Positions 17,702 through 27,781 of a stretch of 64,000 nt of DNA are shown here, piece by piece (positions within the stretch are counted from its first letter, which is position 1; the number at the start of each line of letters is the position of its first letter). The translations under genes were made by a program, and so were the position numbers. The stretch covers positions 43,730-107,729 of the forward strand of contig CAMPAR010000001.1 of assembly GCA_946632055.1 (NCBI GenBank), written 5' to 3'. A model generated the notes under the pieces. It searched no databases. It was not told the origin of the DNA and saw nothing but the letters and a program-made list of their open reading frames with translations. The DNA is from an uncultured Lachnospiraceae bacterium (GTDB taxonomy: Bacteria > Bacillota > Clostridia > Lachnospirales > Lachnospiraceae).

Positions 17702-19120
17702 ATGAATCAGAATCCATCGGCGGAGGAAAGCCTCCGCCAGCAGGAATATATCCGGAAGGTCCGGGAACTCACCAAAGAAAAAGAAGAAAAACTCGGCAGG
17801 AAGCTGCGCTTTCACATTGAAACGCTCGGCTGCCAGATGAATGCCAAGGATTCCGAGAAGCTTGCGGGCATCCTGACGGAAATCGGCTATGTGAGTGAAG
17901 AGGAGGAGGAAAAGGCGGACTTCGTGCTCTACAATACCTGCACGGTCCGGGAAAACGCCAACCTGAAGATTTACGGGCGCCTCGGATACCTCCACTCCCT
18001 GAAGAAGCGGAAGAATCCGGGGCTTCGGATTGCGGTCTGCGGATGCATGATGCAGGAGCCGGACGAGGTCCAGACGATCCGCGAGAAGTACAGCTTCGTG
18101 AATCTCGTCTTCGGGACGCATAATATTTTCCGCCTGGCGGAACTGATGTACCGCATGGAGACGGAAGAGGGCATGATCATCGACGTCTGGGAGGGCACCG
18201 ACGAAATCGTCGAGGACCTGCCGGCCGTCCGCAAATACCCTTTCAAATCCGGCGTCAACATCATGTACGGCTGCAACAATTTCTGCACCTACTGTATCGT
18301 TCCGTATGTCCGCGGACGCGAACGGAGCCGCACGCCGGAGGATATCCTTTCGGAGATCCGCGCGCTTGTTTCGGACGGCGTGAAGGAAGTCATGCTGCTC
18401 GGGCAGAATGTGAATTCCTACGGGAAAACGCTGGAGAAACCGGTATCTTTCTCGGAGCTTCTCAGAAGAATCGAAGAAGTGGAGGGCCTCGAGCGCATCC
18501 GCTTTATGACCTCGCATCCGAAGGATCTCTCGGACGAACTGATCGAGACCCTCGCGCATTCCAAGAAAATCTGCAATCATTTCCACCTGCCGCTGCAGTC
18601 CGGCTCCACGAGAATTCTGAAAGAGATGAACCGGCATTATACGAAGGAACAGTATCTTGAAATCGTCCGGAAGCTCAGGGAAGCGGTGCCGGATATTTCG
18701 ATCACGACGGATCTCATCGTCGGATTCCCGGGTGAAACCGAGGAGGATTTTCAGGAGACGATGGACGTGGTCCGCAGGGTTCGCTACGACTCCGCCTTTA
18801 CCTTCATCTATTCAAAGCGCACCGGAACCCCGGCGGCGAAGATGGAGGACCAGGTGCCGGAGGAGATCGTGAAGGACCGCTTTGACCGGCTGCTTGCCCT
18901 TGTGCAGACGATCGGGCAGGAGGTCTCCGGACGGGACCTCGGGAAGGTGCTTCCGGTACTGGTGGAAGAAGTGAACCGGCAGGACGGAACGATGGTCAGC
19001 GGAAGGCTTACGAACAATACCCTCGTGCATTTCCCCGGGAAAAAAGAGCTCATCGGCTCCATCGTACCGGTGAAGCTCATGGAAAGCAGGGGCTTTTACT
19101 ATATCGGCGAGCAGGCCTGA
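17702..19120 (+). CDS. miaB: tRNA-2-methylthio-N6-dimethylallyladenosine synthase
   Basis: FHIETLGCQMNAKDSEKL...YGCNNFCTYCIVPYVRGRERSR radical SAM and C-terminal TRAM region. Confidence 0.95.
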   Translation: MNQNPSAEESLRQQEYIRKVRELTKEKEEKLGRKLRFHIETLGCQMNAKDSEKLAGILTEIGYVSEEEEEKADFVLYNTCTVRENANLKIYGRLGYLHSLKKRKNPGLRIAVCGCMMQEPDEVQTIREKYSFVNLVFGTHNIFRLAELMYRMETEEGMIIDVWEGTDEIVEDLPAVRKYPFKSGVNIMYGCNNFCTYCIVPYVRGRERSRTPEDILSEIRALVSDGVKEVMLLGQNVNSYGKTLEKPVSFSELLRRIEEVEGLERIRFMTSHPKDLSDELIETLAHSKKICNHFHLPLQSGSTRILKEMNRHYTKEQYLEIVRKLREAVPDISITTDLIVGFPGETEEDFQETMDVVRRVRYDSAFTFIYSKRTGTPAAKMEDQVPEEIVKDRFDRLLALVQTIGQEVSGRDLGKVLPVLVEEVNRQDGTMVSGRLTNNTLVHFPGKKELIGSIVPVKLMESRGFYYIGEQA

Positions 19121-19171
19121 TCGGGACTTCTATAACAAATCAGGCCTGAAGCAGGAAGAAAGGGGCATCCC

Positions 19172-21823
19172 ATGGCGCTTTCTCCGATGATGGAGAAATA
19201 TCTGGAAACCAAAAAAGAATATCCTGACTGTATCCTATTTTACAGGCTCGGCGACTTCTATGAAATGTTCTTCGAAGATGCCGAGCTTGTCAGTAAAGAG
19301 CTGGAGCTGACGCTGACCGGAAAGGACTGCGGCCTCGAGGAGCGCGCGCCGATGTGCGGCGTTCCGTATCACGCGGTGGAATCGTACCTCACCCGGCTCG
19401 TGGAGAACGGCCACAAGGTGGCGATCGCCGAGCAGATGGAGGACCCGAAGCTCGCGAAGGGACTCGTGAAGCGGGAGGTCATCCGCGTCGTGACGCCGGG
19501 AACGCTGACCGATACCGGCGCGCTCGATGAAACGCGGAACCGTTATATCATGTGCATTGTGTACGAGCGGGGCCTTTTCGGCGTTTCTTTTGCCGACGTC
19601 ACAACGGGCGATTTCTACGCGGCCGAGCTCGAAAAGAGGGAACAGCTCTACGACGAAATCAGCCGCTTTTCTCCGGCGGAAATCATTACGAACGAGGCAT
19701 TTACGGTCTCCGGCGCGGATCTGACGGAGCTTCGGCACCGCCTGAACTTCTCGCTCAGTACGGAAGGCGCCTGGAGATTCCGGGAGGACAATGCCGTCGG
19801 CGCGCTTCTGAAGCATTTCGGCGTGCTGTCCGTTGAAAGCCTCGGTCTCTCCATCCTGCCGACAGCAGCCTCTGCCGCGGGCGCGCTTCTTTCCTATCTT
19901 CTCGATACCCAGAAAACCGAACTGCGTCATATTTCCCACCTTCAGGTCTACACGCTGAACCGCTTCATGCTGCTCGACGCCGCCACGAGGCGGAATCTGG
20001 AGCTTACGGAAACCATGCGGGAGAAGCAGAAGCGGGGGAGCCTTCTGTGGGTGCTCGATCACGCGCGGACCGCGATGGGCGCGCGTACGGTCCGAAGATA
20101 CCTCGAACAGCCGCTTCTTGAGCGAGAGGAAATCGTCCGGCGGCAGGATGCCGTGGAGGAGCTGAAGGAGGACCAGATCCTTCGGGAGGAGCTTCGCGAA
20201 TACCTGAATCCGATCTATGATCTCGAGCGTCTTCTTGGAAAAATCAGCTACCGGAGCGCGAATCCCCGGGATCTTCTCGCGTTCCGGAACTCGCTTGAAA
20301 TGGTTCCGCACATCAAAACCCTTCTCGGAAACGCGCACAGCGCGCTCCTTTCCGAGCTTCGGGACTCGATTGATCCGCTGGATGATCTGTTCACACTGAT
20401 CCAGGAATCCATCTCCGAGGACCCGCCGATCCTGGTGCATGAGGGCGGAATCATCAAGGACGGCTTCAATGATACGGTTGACCAGTACCGGAAGGCAAGA
20501 AGCGAGGGGAAAAACTGGATCGCGGACATCGAGGCGGAGGAGAAGGAAAAAACCGGCATCAAGAACCTGAGGATCCGCTTCAACAAGGTGTTCGGCTATT
20601 ATCTGGAGGTCACGAATTCCTTCAAGGATCTCGTGCCGGATTATTTCGTGAGAAAGCAGACCCTGACCGGGTCGGAGCGCTATATTACGCCGCGTCTGAA
20701 GGAGCTGGAGGACATGATCCTCGGCGCCGAGGACAAGCTGAATTCGCTCGAATACGAGCTCTTTACGACGGTGCGGGACACGATTTCCGGAGAAATCGAC
20801 CGGGTGCAGAAGACGGCTGCGGCGATCGCGGCGCTGGACGCGCTGGCGTCCTTCGCGTATGTCGCGGAAAGGAACCGCTATGTGCGCCCGAAGATCAACG
20901 AGAAGGGCGTGATCCGGATTAAAAACGGCCGTCATCCCGTGATTGAGCGCATGATCCAGTCCGAGCAGTTCGTGCCGAACGATACGCTTCTTGATACGAA
21001 GAACAACCGGATTGCGATCATCACCGGCCCCAATATGGCCGGAAAGTCCACCTATATGCGCCAGACAGCGCTGCTTGCTTTGATGGCGCAGACCGGCTCC
21101 TTCGTGCCGGCGGATGAGGCGGATATCTGCATTTCCGACCGGATCTTCACCCGGGTCGGCGCTTCGGACGACCTTTCCTCCGGCCAGTCCACCTTCATGG
21201 TGGAGATGACGGAGGTCGCGAATATCCTGAGGAACGCCACGAAGAAGAGCCTGATCATCCTGGACGAGATCGGGCGCGGAACCTCCACCTTTGACGGACT
21301 GTCGATCGCCTGGGCGGTGGTGGAGTATATCGCCGATCCGAAGATCATCGGCGCGAAAACCCTGTTTGCGACGCACTATCACGAACTGACCGAGCTGGAA
21401 GGCGCGATTCCCGGCGTCAACAACTACTGCATTTCCGTGAAGGAGCAGGGAGAGCATATCACATTCCTTCGGAAAATCGTACGCGGCGGCGCGGACAAGT
21501 CCTACGGAATCCAGGTCGCGCGGCTTGCGGGCGTCCCGAAGCCGGTGCTGCAGCGCGCGGATGAGCTCGTGGACGAGCTGATCGATACCGATATCGCGCA
21601 GCGGGCGAAGGAGATTGCCTCCTACGCGGCGGTCGGCATGAACACGAAGAAGCGCGTCGAACGGCCGGACGACGTGGACGCGAACCAGATGAGTCTCTTC
21701 GAAACCGTGAAGGACGAGGACGTGCTGAAGGAAATCCGGGAGCTGAACCTGTCCAATATGACGCCGCTCGACGCCATCAATACCCTCTACCGGATTCAGT
21801 CGAAGCTGAACAACCGGGTCTAG
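19172..21823 (+). CDS. mutS: DNA mismatch repair protein MutS
   Basis: MMEKYLETKKEYPDCILFYRLGDFYEMFFEDA...ITGPNMAGKSTYMRQ...LDEIGRGTSTFDGLSIAWA. Confidence 0.97.
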   Translation: MALSPMMEKYLETKKEYPDCILFYRLGDFYEMFFEDAELVSKELELTLTGKDCGLEERAPMCGVPYHAVESYLTRLVENGHKVAIAEQMEDPKLAKGLVKREVIRVVTPGTLTDTGALDETRNRYIMCIVYERGLFGVSFADVTTGDFYAAELEKREQLYDEISRFSPAEIITNEAFTVSGADLTELRHRLNFSLSTEGAWRFREDNAVGALLKHFGVLSVESLGLSILPTAASAAGALLSYLLDTQKTELRHISHLQVYTLNRFMLLDAATRRNLELTETMREKQKRGSLLWVLDHARTAMGARTVRRYLEQPLLEREEIVRRQDAVEELKEDQILREELREYLNPIYDLERLLGKISYRSANPRDLLAFRNSLEMVPHIKTLLGNAHSALLSELRDSIDPLDDLFTLIQESISEDPPILVHEGGIIKDGFNDTVDQYRKARSEGKNWIADIEAEEKEKTGIKNLRIRFNKVFGYYLEVTNSFKDLVPDYFVRKQTLTGSERYITPRLKELEDMILGAEDKLNSLEYELFTTVRDTISGEIDRVQKTAAAIAALDALASFAYVAERNRYVRPKINEKGVIRIKNGRHPVIERMIQSEQFVPNDTLLDTKNNRIAIITGPNMAGKSTYMRQTALLALMAQTGSFVPADEADICISDRIFTRVGASDDLSSGQSTFMVEMTEVANILRNATKKSLIILDEIGRGTSTFDGLSIAWAVVEYIADPKIIGAKTLFATHYHELTELEGAIPGVNNYCISVKEQGEHITFLRKIVRGGADKSYGIQVARLAGVPKPVLQRADELVDELIDTDIAQRAKEIASYAAVGMNTKKRVERPDDVDANQMSLFETVKDEDVLKEIRELNLSNMTPLDAINTLYRIQSKLNNRV

Positions 21824-21864
21824 GCGCTTGATTTTGATATCAGAAACTGAGGAAAGGAACCTGT

Positions 21865-23766
21865 ATGCCTCCGATCCATGTGCTGGACAAATTAACGGTG
21901 GACCAGATTGCCGCCGGCGAAGTCATTGAGCGCCCGAGCTCCATCGTGAAGGAACTCGTGGAAAACGCGATCGACGCCGGCGCGACTGCCGTCAGCGTGG
22001 AAATCAGAAACGGCGGAATTGATCTCGTGCGCGTCACGGACAACGGCTGCGGAATTCCGAAGTCCGAGATTTCGACGGCCTTCCTCCGTCATTCGACGAG
22101 CAAGATCGAAAACGCCGGGGATCTCTCCGAAATCCGCAGTCTCGGCTTTCGCGGAGAAGCTTTAAGCTCGATCGCCGCGGTTACGAGGCTCGAAATGATT
22201 ACGAAATGCCGGCAGGAAGTGACCGGCAGCTCCTATGAGATCAACGGGGGCGAGGAGGTTTCGCTCACGGAGATCGGGGCGCCGGACGGGACGACCTTCC
22301 TCGTGAAGGACATTTTCTACAATACGCCCGCCCGCAGGAAATTCCTGAAAACGCCGATCACGGAGGCGAGCTATATCGCCGAGCTTCTGGAGAAAATGGC
22401 GCTGTCCCGGCCGGACATCAGCTTCCGGCTGATCGCAAACGGCAAGACCCGGCTTTCAACCTCGGGAAACGGCCGTGTCCGGGACCTGATCTACTCGATT
22501 TACGGGCGGGAGACGGCGTCTTCCCTCGAGGAAACGGACGCTCGGGCAGGAGAAATCCGCATCACGGGCTTTGTCGGGAAGCCGGTTCTTGCGAAGGGAA
22601 ACCGCGGCTTTGAGAACTATTTTGTCAACAGCCGCTATGTGAAGAACAAGGTGATCACAAAGGCCATCGAGGACGCGTACCAGCCCTTCATGATGCTGCA
22701 CCGCTATCCCCTGACGGTCCTGTACATCGATATGCCGCCGGAGATGTTTGACGTCAACGTGCATCCGCAGAAGATGGAGCTTCGCTTCCGGAACGAACAG
22801 ACCGTCTACGACGCGGTGCTTGCGGCGGTGCGCGATTCTCTATCGAAGAAGGAATTCATTCAGGAAACGCGGCTTTCGGAAGAAGAGGAGAAGCCGGAGC
22901 CAGTCTATGCCGCGCCGGAGCCCTTTGAGGAAAAGCGCAGAGAAAGCTCTGTGCCCGCATACCACGCCTTTCCGGATAAAACGGATTTTGTGCGTGAAAA
23001 AAATACAGTTCCGTTTGACAGCGGGCAGGGTCAGGGGTTATTATTAAAAGAGACTGCTTCCGAAAAGGAGGAGGAGACTCCCCGGACGATTCCGGGCTTC
23101 GAAAACGTGACGCATACCGTCCGTGTGAAGCCGGAAAAACCTGTGCAGGAGAGCCTGTTTGAAACGAAGCTGATTTCCGAAGAGGGATACAAAAAGCACC
23201 GGCTGATCGGGCAGGTTTTCGACACCTACTGGCTCCTGCAGATGGAGGACAAGCTCTATATCATGGACCAGCACGCGGCGCATGAGAAGGTCCTCTACGA
23301 GCGGAAGATGAAGGAACTCGAGGAGAGAAAGCATCCCTCCCAGACCGTGTCCCCGCCGATCATGATTTCCTTAAGTTCACGCGAGGAGCTGCTTCTCAAC
23401 CGCTACATGGATGCCTTTTCCGGACTCGGCTACGAGATTTCCTCCTTCGGAGGCCGGGAATACGCGATTTCCGCCGTTCCCTATGATCTGTACGGGCTGG
23501 ACGTCCGGGCGCTTTTCGAAGATATTCTCGGAGAGCTCGAGGCGGAACTCGGCGAAAAGAAGCCGGAGATGATTCTTTCGAAGCTCGCCTCCATGTCCTG
23601 CAAGGCGGCGGTAAAGGGGGAAAACGCCTTAAGCTTTGACGAGGCGGACGCGCTTCTTAAAGAGCTTCTCACGCTGGAAAACCCTTATGCCTGCCCCCAC
23701 GGGCGGCCGACCATGATTTCATTATCCCGGACGGAACTCGACCGGAAATTCAAGCGAATCGTATAA
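21865..23766 (+). CDS. mutL: DNA mismatch repair endonuclease MutL
   Basis: IHVLDKLTVDQIAAGEVIERPSSIVKELVENAIDAGA...; C-terminal ACPHGRPTMISLSRTELDRKFKRIV. Confidence 0.97.
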   Translation: MPPIHVLDKLTVDQIAAGEVIERPSSIVKELVENAIDAGATAVSVEIRNGGIDLVRVTDNGCGIPKSEISTAFLRHSTSKIENAGDLSEIRSLGFRGEALSSIAAVTRLEMITKCRQEVTGSSYEINGGEEVSLTEIGAPDGTTFLVKDIFYNTPARRKFLKTPITEASYIAELLEKMALSRPDISFRLIANGKTRLSTSGNGRVRDLIYSIYGRETASSLEETDARAGEIRITGFVGKPVLAKGNRGFENYFVNSRYVKNKVITKAIEDAYQPFMMLHRYPLTVLYIDMPPEMFDVNVHPQKMELRFRNEQTVYDAVLAAVRDSLSKKEFIQETRLSEEEEKPEPVYAAPEPFEEKRRESSVPAYHAFPDKTDFVREKNTVPFDSGQGQGLLLKETASEKEEETPRTIPGFENVTHTVRVKPEKPVQESLFETKLISEEGYKKHRLIGQVFDTYWLLQMEDKLYIMDQHAAHEKVLYERKMKELEERKHPSQTVSPPIMISLSSREELLLNRYMDAFSGLGYEISSFGGREYAISAVPYDLYGLDVRALFEDILGELEAELGEKKPEMILSKLASMSCKAAVKGENALSFDEADALLKELLTLENPYACPHGRPTMISLSRTELDRKFKRIV

Positions 23767-23792
23767 GTTAAGATGGAAGGAAATAGAATTCA

Positions 23793-25526
23793 ATGGCAGA
23801 ACTGGTAAAAGAAACGGAAGCTCCGAAGAGCAGCAATTTTATCTGGGACTTCATCAAGGAAGATCTCGCTCCGGGCGGACAGTTTGAAGGAAAGACCGTC
23901 CATACGCGTTTTCCGCCGGAACCGAACGGCTATCTGCATATCGGACACTGCAAGGCACTGTGCATCGATTTCGGAACCGCGGAGGCCTTCGGAGGACTTT
24001 GCAACCTGCGCATGGACGACACCAATCCCGCGAAGGAAGACACCGAATACGTGGATGCGATCCAGCAGGATATCCACTGGCTCGGCTTCGACTGGGGAGA
24101 CCGTTTTTTCTACGGCTCGGACTATTTTGAAAAGGACTATGAATATGCGGTGGAGCTGATTAAGAAAGGCCTCGCCTATGTCTGTGAGCTCACGCCCGAG
24201 GAATTCAGGGCCAACCGCGGCGATATCGGCATTCCGGCGACCTCTCCGTACCGGGACCGTCCGATCGAGGAGAGCCTCGCGCTGTTTGAGAAGATGAAAA
24301 ACGGAGAGATCGAGGAAGGAAAGATGACGCTGCGCGCGAAGATTGACCTTGCGAGCGGCAATTTCAACATGCGCGATCCCGTCATCTACCGAATCCGCTA
24401 TATCAACCATCACCGCCAGGGCACGAAGTGGTGCATCTTCCCGATGTATGATTTCGCGCATCCGATTCAGGACGCGCTGGAGGGCATTACGCATTCCCTG
24501 TGTTCTCTCGAGTACGAGGAGCACCGTCCGCTGTACGACTGGGTGGTGAACAATGTATCGATTCCTTATCACAAGCCACGCCAGATCGAGTTCGCGCGCC
24601 TCAACATCGACCATACGGTCATGTCGAAGCGGAAGCTGAGAAAGCTCGTGGAGGAAGGCTATGTTTCGGGCTGGGATGATCCGAGAATGCCCACGCTCTG
24701 CGGCCTTCGGAGACGCGGCTATACGGCGCATTCCATCCGCCGCTTCATCGATGAAATCGGCGTCGGAAAGACGACCGGCATCGTGGAGCTTGCGATGCTG
24801 GAGCACTGTCTGAGGGATGACCTCAACATGAGCGCCGAGCGCACCATGGCGGTTCTGAAGCCCGTGAAGCTGACCGTGACCAATTATCCGGAAGGGCAGA
24901 GCGAAAGCTTTGAACTGGAAAACAATCCGACCGATCCCGCGGCCGGCACGCATACGATCACCTTCAGCCGGAATCTTTGGATTGAGGCGGAGGACTTCCT
25001 CGAGACCCCGATTCCGAAGTACAAGCGCCTGTATCCCGGCAACGAGGTGCGCCTGAAGGGCGCGTATCTCGTGACCTGCACGGGCTGCGTGAAGGACGAG
25101 AACGGAAACGTGACGGAAGTGCTCTGCGAGTACGATCCGGATTCGAGGGGCGGCGATCCCGCGGACGGACGCAAGGTGAAGGGCGCCACGATTCACTGGG
25201 TGGATCAGGCGACCGCGGTCGATGCCGAGGTGCGTCTCTACAACAACCTCTTCCTCGACGAGCAGCCGGACGGCCCCGACAAGAATTTCCTCGAGTGCAT
25301 GGATCCGGAGAGCCTCGTCGTGCTTCAGGGCTGCAAGGTGGAGCCGGAGATGGTGAAGGTGGCGGAAGCCTTTGACGGCGTGGAAAACCGCAGCGGCGTC
25401 AATGCGCCGACCTTCCAGTTTATGCGAAACGGCTATTTCTGCCTCGACAACCGCGACAGCCGGAAGGATCATCTCGTGTTCAACCGCAGCGTATCTCTGA
25501 AGGACAGCTTCAAACCGGCAAAATAA
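23793..25526 (+). CDS. glnS: Glutaminyl-tRNA synthetase
   Basis: VHTRFPPEPNGYLHIGHCKALCIDFGTA...LRMDDTNPAKEDTEYVD...VMSKRKLRKLV. Confidence 0.95.
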   Translation: MAELVKETEAPKSSNFIWDFIKEDLAPGGQFEGKTVHTRFPPEPNGYLHIGHCKALCIDFGTAEAFGGLCNLRMDDTNPAKEDTEYVDAIQQDIHWLGFDWGDRFFYGSDYFEKDYEYAVELIKKGLAYVCELTPEEFRANRGDIGIPATSPYRDRPIEESLALFEKMKNGEIEEGKMTLRAKIDLASGNFNMRDPVIYRIRYINHHRQGTKWCIFPMYDFAHPIQDALEGITHSLCSLEYEEHRPLYDWVVNNVSIPYHKPRQIEFARLNIDHTVMSKRKLRKLVEEGYVSGWDDPRMPTLCGLRRRGYTAHSIRRFIDEIGVGKTTGIVELAMLEHCLRDDLNMSAERTMAVLKPVKLTVTNYPEGQSESFELENNPTDPAAGTHTITFSRNLWIEAEDFLETPIPKYKRLYPGNEVRLKGAYLVTCTGCVKDENGNVTEVLCEYDPDSRGGDPADGRKVKGATIHWVDQATAVDAEVRLYNNLFLDEQPDGPDKNFLECMDPESLVVLQGCKVEPEMVKVAEAFDGVENRSGVNAPTFQFMRNGYFCLDNRDSRKDHLVFNRSVSLKDSFKPAK

Positions 25527-25538
25527 AGGAGCGATTTT

Positions 25539-26267
25539 ATGGCTGAGAAACTCTATACGATCCCGGTCAACGACGCCTTTGACGAGCAGTCGGAGTGTCC
25601 GATCTGCTCGATGTACAAGAAGCTCGAGGATGACTCCATCGCTTTCATGATGGGACCGAGCTATATGGAAGACGATATCCGGATGGAGACGGACCGCGTC
25701 GGCTTCTGCAAGCCGCACATGCTGATGCTCTCGAAGCAGGAGAACCGGCTGGGGCTCGCGCTGATCCTGAAGACGCATCTGGACCGCCAGAAGAAGGAAG
25801 CGCTGCAGATCGCGGAAAAGCCCGTCAAGGCCTCGAAGCTCTTCCGGAAGGCGGAGGAGCCGGAAATCGTGAAATGGGCGCGGGAAAAAACCGTCTCCTG
25901 CTATATCTGCAATCGGATCAATGTGATGTTTCCCCATTATCTGGACACCGTACTCCGGCTGTACCAGAAGGACAGCGCGTTCCGTGAAAAATACGCGCAG
26001 TGCAAGGGCTTCTGCCAGGAGCATTTCGGTCTTCTGATCGAAAAAGCGCAGGAAGTCCTGAAAGAACAGGAACTGCAGAGCTTTGTCACGCTGACAGCAA
26101 AGCTCTACACAGATAACCTTCAGCGCCTCTCCGACGATCTGGACTGGTTTACGGACAAGTTCGATTACCGGTACCGGGACGCTCCATGGAAAAACTCGCG
26201 CGACGCAATCGAGCGGGCGGTCACTAAAACCAATGGTATACTACAGGAGAAAGGAAAAGAAAAATGA
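25539..26267 (+). CDS. DUF6062-like protein with two CxxC...CxxH modules
   Basis: CPIC...GFCKPHM and CYIC...GFCQEHF. Confidence 0.7.
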   Translation: MAEKLYTIPVNDAFDEQSECPICSMYKKLEDDSIAFMMGPSYMEDDIRMETDRVGFCKPHMLMLSKQENRLGLALILKTHLDRQKKEALQIAEKPVKASKLFRKAEEPEIVKWAREKTVSCYICNRINVMFPHYLDTVLRLYQKDSAFREKYAQCKGFCQEHFGLLIEKAQEVLKEQELQSFVTLTAKLYTDNLQRLSDDLDWFTDKFDYRYRDAPWKNSRDAIERAVTKTNGILQEKGKEK

Positions 26268-26689
26268 AAAAGTTTTTTAAGGAATTCAAGGAATTCGCGC
26301 TGAAAGGCAATGTCATGGATCTTGCAATCGGCATGATTATCGGTGCCGCTTTCACTGCGATTGTCACCAGTCTTGTGAATGACGTCATCATGCCCCTGCT
26401 GTCCCTGATTACCGCAGGTTATCTGGACTTCAGCAACATCGTCTGGCACGTCAACAATGTGGACATCAACTTCGGCACGCTTTTAACTGCGATCGTCACC
26501 TTCATCTGCATCGCGCTCGTTCTGTTCCTGCTGATCAAGCTGATCAAGAAGGTGGAGAGCCTGAAGAAGAAGGAAGAGGAAGCGGAGCCGACCACGAAGG
26601 AATGCCCCTTCTGCAAGTCTGAAATTCCGCTTATGGCTTCCCGCTGCCCTCACTGCACCAGCGAGCTTCCTGAAGAAGAGAAGAAGTAA
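26264..26689 (+). CDS. mscL: Large-conductance mechanosensitive channel MscL with C-terminal zinc ribbon
   Basis: EFKEFALKGNVMDLAIGMIIGAAFTAIVTSLVNDVIMPLLSLI; tail ECPFCKSEIPLMASRCPHCTSELP. Confidence 0.92.
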   Translation: MKKFFKEFKEFALKGNVMDLAIGMIIGAAFTAIVTSLVNDVIMPLLSLITAGYLDFSNIVWHVNNVDINFGTLLTAIVTFICIALVLFLLIKLIKKVESLKKKEEEAEPTTKECPFCKSEIPLMASRCPHCTSELPEEEKK

Positions 26690-26829
26690 AACGCAAGCGA
26701 TAATTGCGAAGATGTTCACAGCCTGTTCACACTTGTGTTTTATGATGTCAGCGTACAGGGTGAAAGCAGGGAACTTTCGAAAGCCCCTGTCTTACAGATC
26801 GTGAACGAATCAGGAAGGAGATTATAGCG

Positions 26830-27594
26830 ATGGGAAAAATCAGTAATCTTATTTTAGGCGGCGCGGCACTCGGCGCAGTGGCGGCGGCTGCTTATACCTA
26901 CATCAAGAAATACAACTCCATTGAGCCGAAGCGTGCGATGGCCGCTGAAGGCGGGGAGGAGAGAAGCTACGCGAATCTTGACACCGACCGCATGAAGGAA
27001 GCGGCGAAGCTGACCGCGGAAAGCATCAAGAACAGCAGCGTCAAGGCCTGGGGCGTCGCCAAGGACTCCGCAAAGGCCGTCGGCGGCATTGTGAAGGACA
27101 ACTACGGCGAGGAATTCAGCGAGAAGAAGGAAAAAGCCGCGGCAGCCTTCAATGACGTCAAGGAAAAGGCAAGCGTGAAGTTCAGCGAATTCAAGGAAAC
27201 CGCAGTGGAGAATTTCGACGCGGCGAAGGAAAGCGCTCAGGAGAAATTCGACGAGAAAAAGGAACAGCTCAAGGACAAAATCGACGATCTGAGAGATGAC
27301 AATCCGGCGGTTTTCGAGAAGGTGGACAAGGCGAAGGAAGCCGTTCGCGGCGCCTTTGATAGCGCGAAGGAAAAGGTCGAGGATGTGGTCCGCAGCGCGA
27401 AGGAGCAGGTGTCCGACGCGGTTGTGAACGCGAAGGAAGAAGCGGAAGAAGCCGCGGACGATGTGAAGGAAGCTGCGGAAGAAGCCAAAGACGCGGCGGA
27501 AGACCACTATACCTCCCTCGAAGAGGAAGTGGAAAAGACCGAAGCCTTTGAAAATGTGGAGAAGGCGGCGGATGACTTCATCCAGAACATCTGA
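26830..27594 (+). CDS. Hypothetical Lys/Glu/Ala-rich amphipathic helical (coiled-coil/YtxH-like) protein
   Basis: Hydrophobic N-terminus (LILGGAALGAVAAAAYTYIKKY) then long K/E/A-rich 11-residue-like repeats. Confidence 0.65.
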   Translation: MGKISNLILGGAALGAVAAAAYTYIKKYNSIEPKRAMAAEGGEERSYANLDTDRMKEAAKLTAESIKNSSVKAWGVAKDSAKAVGGIVKDNYGEEFSEKKEKAAAAFNDVKEKASVKFSEFKETAVENFDAAKESAQEKFDEKKEQLKDKIDDLRDDNPAVFEKVDKAKEAVRGAFDSAKEKVEDVVRSAKEQVSDAVVNAKEEAEEAADDVKEAAEEAKDAAEDHYTSLEEEVEKTEAFENVEKAADDFIQNI

Positions 27595-27671
27595 TGATAC
27601 AAGGGAACTAATCCTATAAGCCGTGTCTGCTTGCAGACATCGGGCGCAGGGATGCGGTTTCTTTAAAACGG

Positions 27672-27703
27672 GAATACCGGCAATCACCTGGTTGCCGGTA
27701 TTC
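27672..27703. terminator. Hairpin abutting the next promoter
   Basis: GAATACCGGCAA tcacctgg TTGCCGGTATTC, 12-bp perfect stem. Confidence 0.6.
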
Positions 27704-27732
27704 TTGACGATTTAGTATTATTCATATATAAT
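27704..27732 (+). promoter_or_regulatory. Sigma-A promoter of the surface protein-mcsA-mcsB region
   Basis: TTGACG-N17-TATAAT. Confidence 0.75.
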
Positions 27733-27781
27733 AAGAGTGGGTTGGAAATTCAGTCTCTTTTTCATCGAGGAGAAACATAAA

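Noticed and set aside
19235-21457. 740-aa minus-strand ORF antisense to mutS
   Set aside because: Shadow ORF from GC-rich codon usage: His/Arg-rich low-plausibility protein, opposite a clear MutS.
23790-26024. 744-aa minus-strand ORF antisense to glnS
   Set aside because: Same shadow-ORF artefact; the plus strand encodes unambiguous GlnRS and the 25539 protein.
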